Shown in pieces: positions 61,994 through 64,000 of a stretch of DNA of 64,000 bases (positions are counted from its first letter, which is position 1; each line of letters starts with the position of its first letter). The DNA comes from Alphaproteobacteria bacterium. Lineage in GTDB: Bacteria; Pseudomonadota; Alphaproteobacteria; Micavibrionales; Micavibrionaceae. A program made the translations under genes and the position numbers. Location of the stretch: the NCBI GenBank assembly GCA_020848095.1, contig JADLAT010000022.1, positions 1-64,000 of the forward strand, read 5' to 3'. The notes under the pieces were generated by a model. It worked only from the letters and a program-made list of their open reading frames with translations, ran no database searches and had not been told where the DNA came from.

Positions 61994-64000
61994 ATTGTTC
62001 AACAGGCCCTTGATAGCCTCCTCTTCCGGGGAAGACAGCTCGCGCTGCTCCGGCTGGGCTTGTGGCTGCGCGGCGGCGGGTTGCTGCTCCGGCGCAATTT
62101 GCGCATCCGGAGAAACCTCAGTTCCCGCTGCAGGTTCCGGCTGTTGAACTTCCTCTTGCTGCACCGGGGCCGCTTGCGGCTTTCTGGGCATAAGGCCGAA
62201 TTTTTGTAATTTGTCGCTGACGTCCTCGCCCAAAAGATCCGGCAGTTTTTCCATCACCTTACCTTGCATTTTCTGGCGCAGCAGGCTTTCGAACATGCCC
62301 TTACCAAAGGTGTTTCCGGGGTTATCCAGCGGCCCTTTGATGCTTACATTAAACGGCTCGACCTCTCTGGCATTTTTCAGCGTAATCGTATGAACAGTGT
62401 CAATGTACCAGCGCGGCAAACTGGCCCCCCCGGTGGATACAATGCTGGCCGCCGGGCCATCCATATTCATGGATGTGATATTCACCTGCCCACCATTAAT
62501 CACATAAGCACCATCGAGCGTATCAAACGCCGTTTGCCCACCGCTAACCGAAGCGCCGACAATTTGCTGCATCCGGTCAAGCGGCTTATTGCTGTCCATA
62601 AGCGCCGTTGCCAGCGCGGCCAGATCAAACCCCTTCATGATAATTTTGCGCCCCTGCAAATCGGCTTTCCCGCTCAGGGAGTTAACAATTGCGCTCTGGC
62701 TTGCGCCGGCCCCCGCAACATCAAAATTCAAAGACACATCGCCTTCCGCCTCAATACGCTTCGAGCCTGAGAGCGCAAAAACCAAAGCGCCCAAATTGAT
62801 ATTATCTATTTTTGCTGCGCCATTAATGCCTATAGGCTGGCCCTTATTTGCGGCCGCCATTTTACCCTGCGCAACGATCTGCCCATCAAAAAGTCCGGCC
62901 TTAAGGTTTTTAACATCCAGCGTTCCGTTGTTAAGAACGAGCTGCAATGCGGGCGCTTTTAAATCCCATGTCTGATATAAAAGAGAATCCGCGCTCACAT
63001 CAAAATCAAGATTCATAGAGCGCATCCATTGCGCATCTATCGGCGTGGATGACCATTTTGCACCACCGGGATTAACGGCGCCCTGTCCGGCGGGCGGCGG
63101 CGCAGACGCCGATGCCTTTTGTACCTCCGCATCTTGCAGAACAAGCCGCGAAAATTTTAAATTCCCCTTAACGCTTGGTACGGCGCCGGAAGCATCATAG
63201 CGCAGCTCCCCGGTCGCGGGTGATCCTGCAAGACTCGCCTTTATCCCGCGCAAGGTCGTAACTTTTCCGTCCATATCCACATTTGTGTAGACATCGAGCG
63301 GCCCGTTAAGCGAACCCTTCGGCGGCACCTCAATGCCAAAGCCTTTCAAAGCCTGCGCCGGGTTCGGATGTTTGATCTGCAGGGCAACATTGCTAAGGGC
63401 TGGCTGCGTGAGCGGCGTGGCAACGTTACCCTTAAATATAACGTCACCGTTCATGGCCTGAATAACCGCATTCACATCCAGAGCGGCAATACTGCCCGCC
63501 GCCTTCATATTCGCCTTAACCGCGCCCAGATTTTTAGGCCATGAGGCCGTATCTATCTTCAAAGCACTGCCCAGCTTGTAAGGATTGGGGCTGTCAACAC
63601 TGGCGGCAAGATTGATATTACCAAGGTTCTTCAAATCACCAATTCCGCCTTCCATACTCAAGGAGGAACCGGCAAAATTCCGTGCGGAAACCGATTCAAT
63701 TTTCAAGGCATTGGGAACCAGCCCCACAGCCACACGCAAACCCTCTACGTCATAGCCCTGCAATTTTGCACTGTTGACCGTTATATCCGCAGCAACATCA
63801 TAAGGCATGTTTAAACTTTTAAGCGGCGCCAGCGGATCAGCACCGGAAGCCGGCGCAGCACTGCCCTTCTCTTGCTGGCTCATAAGCGTATCAAAATTAA
63901 CGCTATCGGCCAGAACTTTAACACTCAAAAGCGGACGGTCCGAGCCCTTTTGTTTCTTCAGGCCGCCTGAAATGGCGTAAGCCGCCTTATCCAGATTCAC
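61982..64000 (-). CDS. AsmA-family protein, C-terminal part (5' end outside the window)
   Basis: C-terminal 672 residues of a large envelope protein of the AsmA family, linked to lipid transport to the outer membrane. Visible are repeated beta-rich segments of the family: LKSLNMPYDVAADITVNSAKLQGYDVEGLRVAVGL, AKIDNINLGALVFALSG, GDVSLNFDVAGAGASQSAIVNSLSGKADL and YVINGGQVNITSMNMDGPAASIVSTGGASLP, as in AsmA_2 domains. The C-terminus has a low-complexity Pro/Gln/Ala/Glu-rich stretch (about the last 80 residues) ending EEAIKGLLNNLLR. Its N-terminal membrane anchor lies beyond base 64000. It overlaps the RHH gene by 12 bases tail to tail. Confidence 0.9.
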   Translation of the reverse strand: MNLDKAAYAISGGLKKQKGSDRPLLSVKVLADSVNFDTLMSQQEKGSAAPASGADPLAPLKSLNMPYDVAADITVNSAKLQGYDVEGLRVAVGLVPNALKIESVSARNFAGSSLSMEGGIGDLKNLGNINLAASVDSPNPYKLGSALKIDTASWPKNLGAVKANMKAAGSIAALDVNAVIQAMNGDVIFKGNVATPLTQPALSNVALQIKHPNPAQALKGFGIEVPPKGSLNGPLDVYTNVDMDGKVTTLRGIKASLAGSPATGELRYDASGAVPSVKGNLKFSRLVLQDAEVQKASASAPPPAGQGAVNPGGAKWSSTPIDAQWMRSMNLDFDVSADSLLYQTWDLKAPALQLVLNNGTLDVKNLKAGLFDGQIVAQGKMAAANKGQPIGINGAAKIDNINLGALVFALSGSKRIEAEGDVSLNFDVAGAGASQSAIVNSLSGKADLQGRKIIMKGFDLAALATALMDSNKPLDRMQQIVGASVSGGQTAFDTLDGAYVINGGQVNITSMNMDGPAASIVSTGGASLPRWYIDTVHTITLKNAREVEPFNVSIKGPLDNPGNTFGKGMFESLLRQKMQGKVMEKLPDLLGEDVSDKLQKFGLMPRKPQAAPVQQEEVQQPEPAAGTEVSPDAQIAPEQQPAAAQPQAQPEQRELSSPEEEAIKGLLNNLLR

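Noticed and set aside
1..64000. CRISPR array, prophage, toxin-antitoxin pair or biosynthetic cluster
   Set aside because: No regular repeats with spacers, no phage structural genes, no recognisable toxin-antitoxin pair and no clustered secondary-metabolism enzymes were seen; the RHH protein at 61757 is next to fumC and has no toxin partner.

Overview
The window is a gene-dense stretch of a bacterial chromosome that I read as alphaproteobacterial. The G+C content looks like the low to mid fifties percent by eye (not computed). Evidence for the class: the block bamE / cytochrome bc1 chaperone (CBP3-like) / YceD / rpmF / plsX / fabH / ihfA / MerR is a typical alphaproteobacterial arrangement; so is rpiB-glyA-nrdR-ribD-ribE-ribBA-ribH-nusB. 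RibBA has a degenerate GTP cyclohydrolase II half, there is an LdtR-type MarR regulator, a membrane H+-pyrophosphatase, IHF alpha, and a PHA synthase. LptD and BamE show an outer membrane; fliL, motA and motB show a flagellum. The order cannot be fixed from the sequence alone.

Layout. 1-6.6 kb: 3' end of truB, rpsO, two tandem gpmA paralogues on the minus strand, pnp, a glycerophosphodiesterase and an unknown protein. 6.6-12.9 kb: lptD and a RhlE-type helicase (minus), then gshB, an unknown membrane-anchored protein and hisI (plus), and an unknown His-rich membrane protein. 13-18.1 kb, minus: hom-glpX-recJ plus an OmpA-domain lipoprotein. 18.3-21.1 kb: phaC followed by an intact-looking IS5-family element inserted exactly at its stop codon. 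21.2-30.5 kb, minus except bamE: rplM-rpsI, cutA, two tRNA-Pro genes, then the bc1 chaperone to MerR block and hppA. 30.7-37.7 kb, minus: fliL and the rpiB-to-nusB riboflavin/one-carbon operon. 37.8-45.7 kb: acyl-CoA dehydrogenase, LdtR-like regulator, 3-hydroxyisobutyryl-CoA hydrolase family protein, hemB, an EAL protein and motAB. 45.7-54.1 kb: parC-recO, aspartate dehydrogenase, a histidine phosphatase, folK-folP and two peptidoglycan-related genes. 54.2-64 kb: ilvD, two PH-domain membrane proteins, pfkA, a DUF465 protein, purEK-fumC, a ribbon-helix-helix protein and the 3' part of an AsmA-family gene.

How the genes work together. Most are housekeeping: ribosome (rpsO, rpsI, rplM), RNA decay and modification (pnp, truB, rhlE, nusB), lipid and envelope synthesis (plsX, fabH, lptD, bamE, AsmA, L,D-transpeptidase), central carbon metabolism (pfkA, glpX, two gpmA, fumC, rpiB), cofactors (riboflavin, folate, heme, NAD, glutathione), amino acids (hom, ilvD, hisI, glyA), DNA topology and repair (parC, recO, recJ) and motility. 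I see no CRISPR array, prophage, secretion system, defence island or biosynthetic gene cluster. The clearest non-core item is the IS element. The more interesting points are the split rpsO-pnp locus, the gpmA duplication, the mixed active-site signature of PfkA, the catalytically dead GTP cyclohydrolase half of RibBA, CtrA-like sites before fliL and motA, and a few proteins I cannot name.
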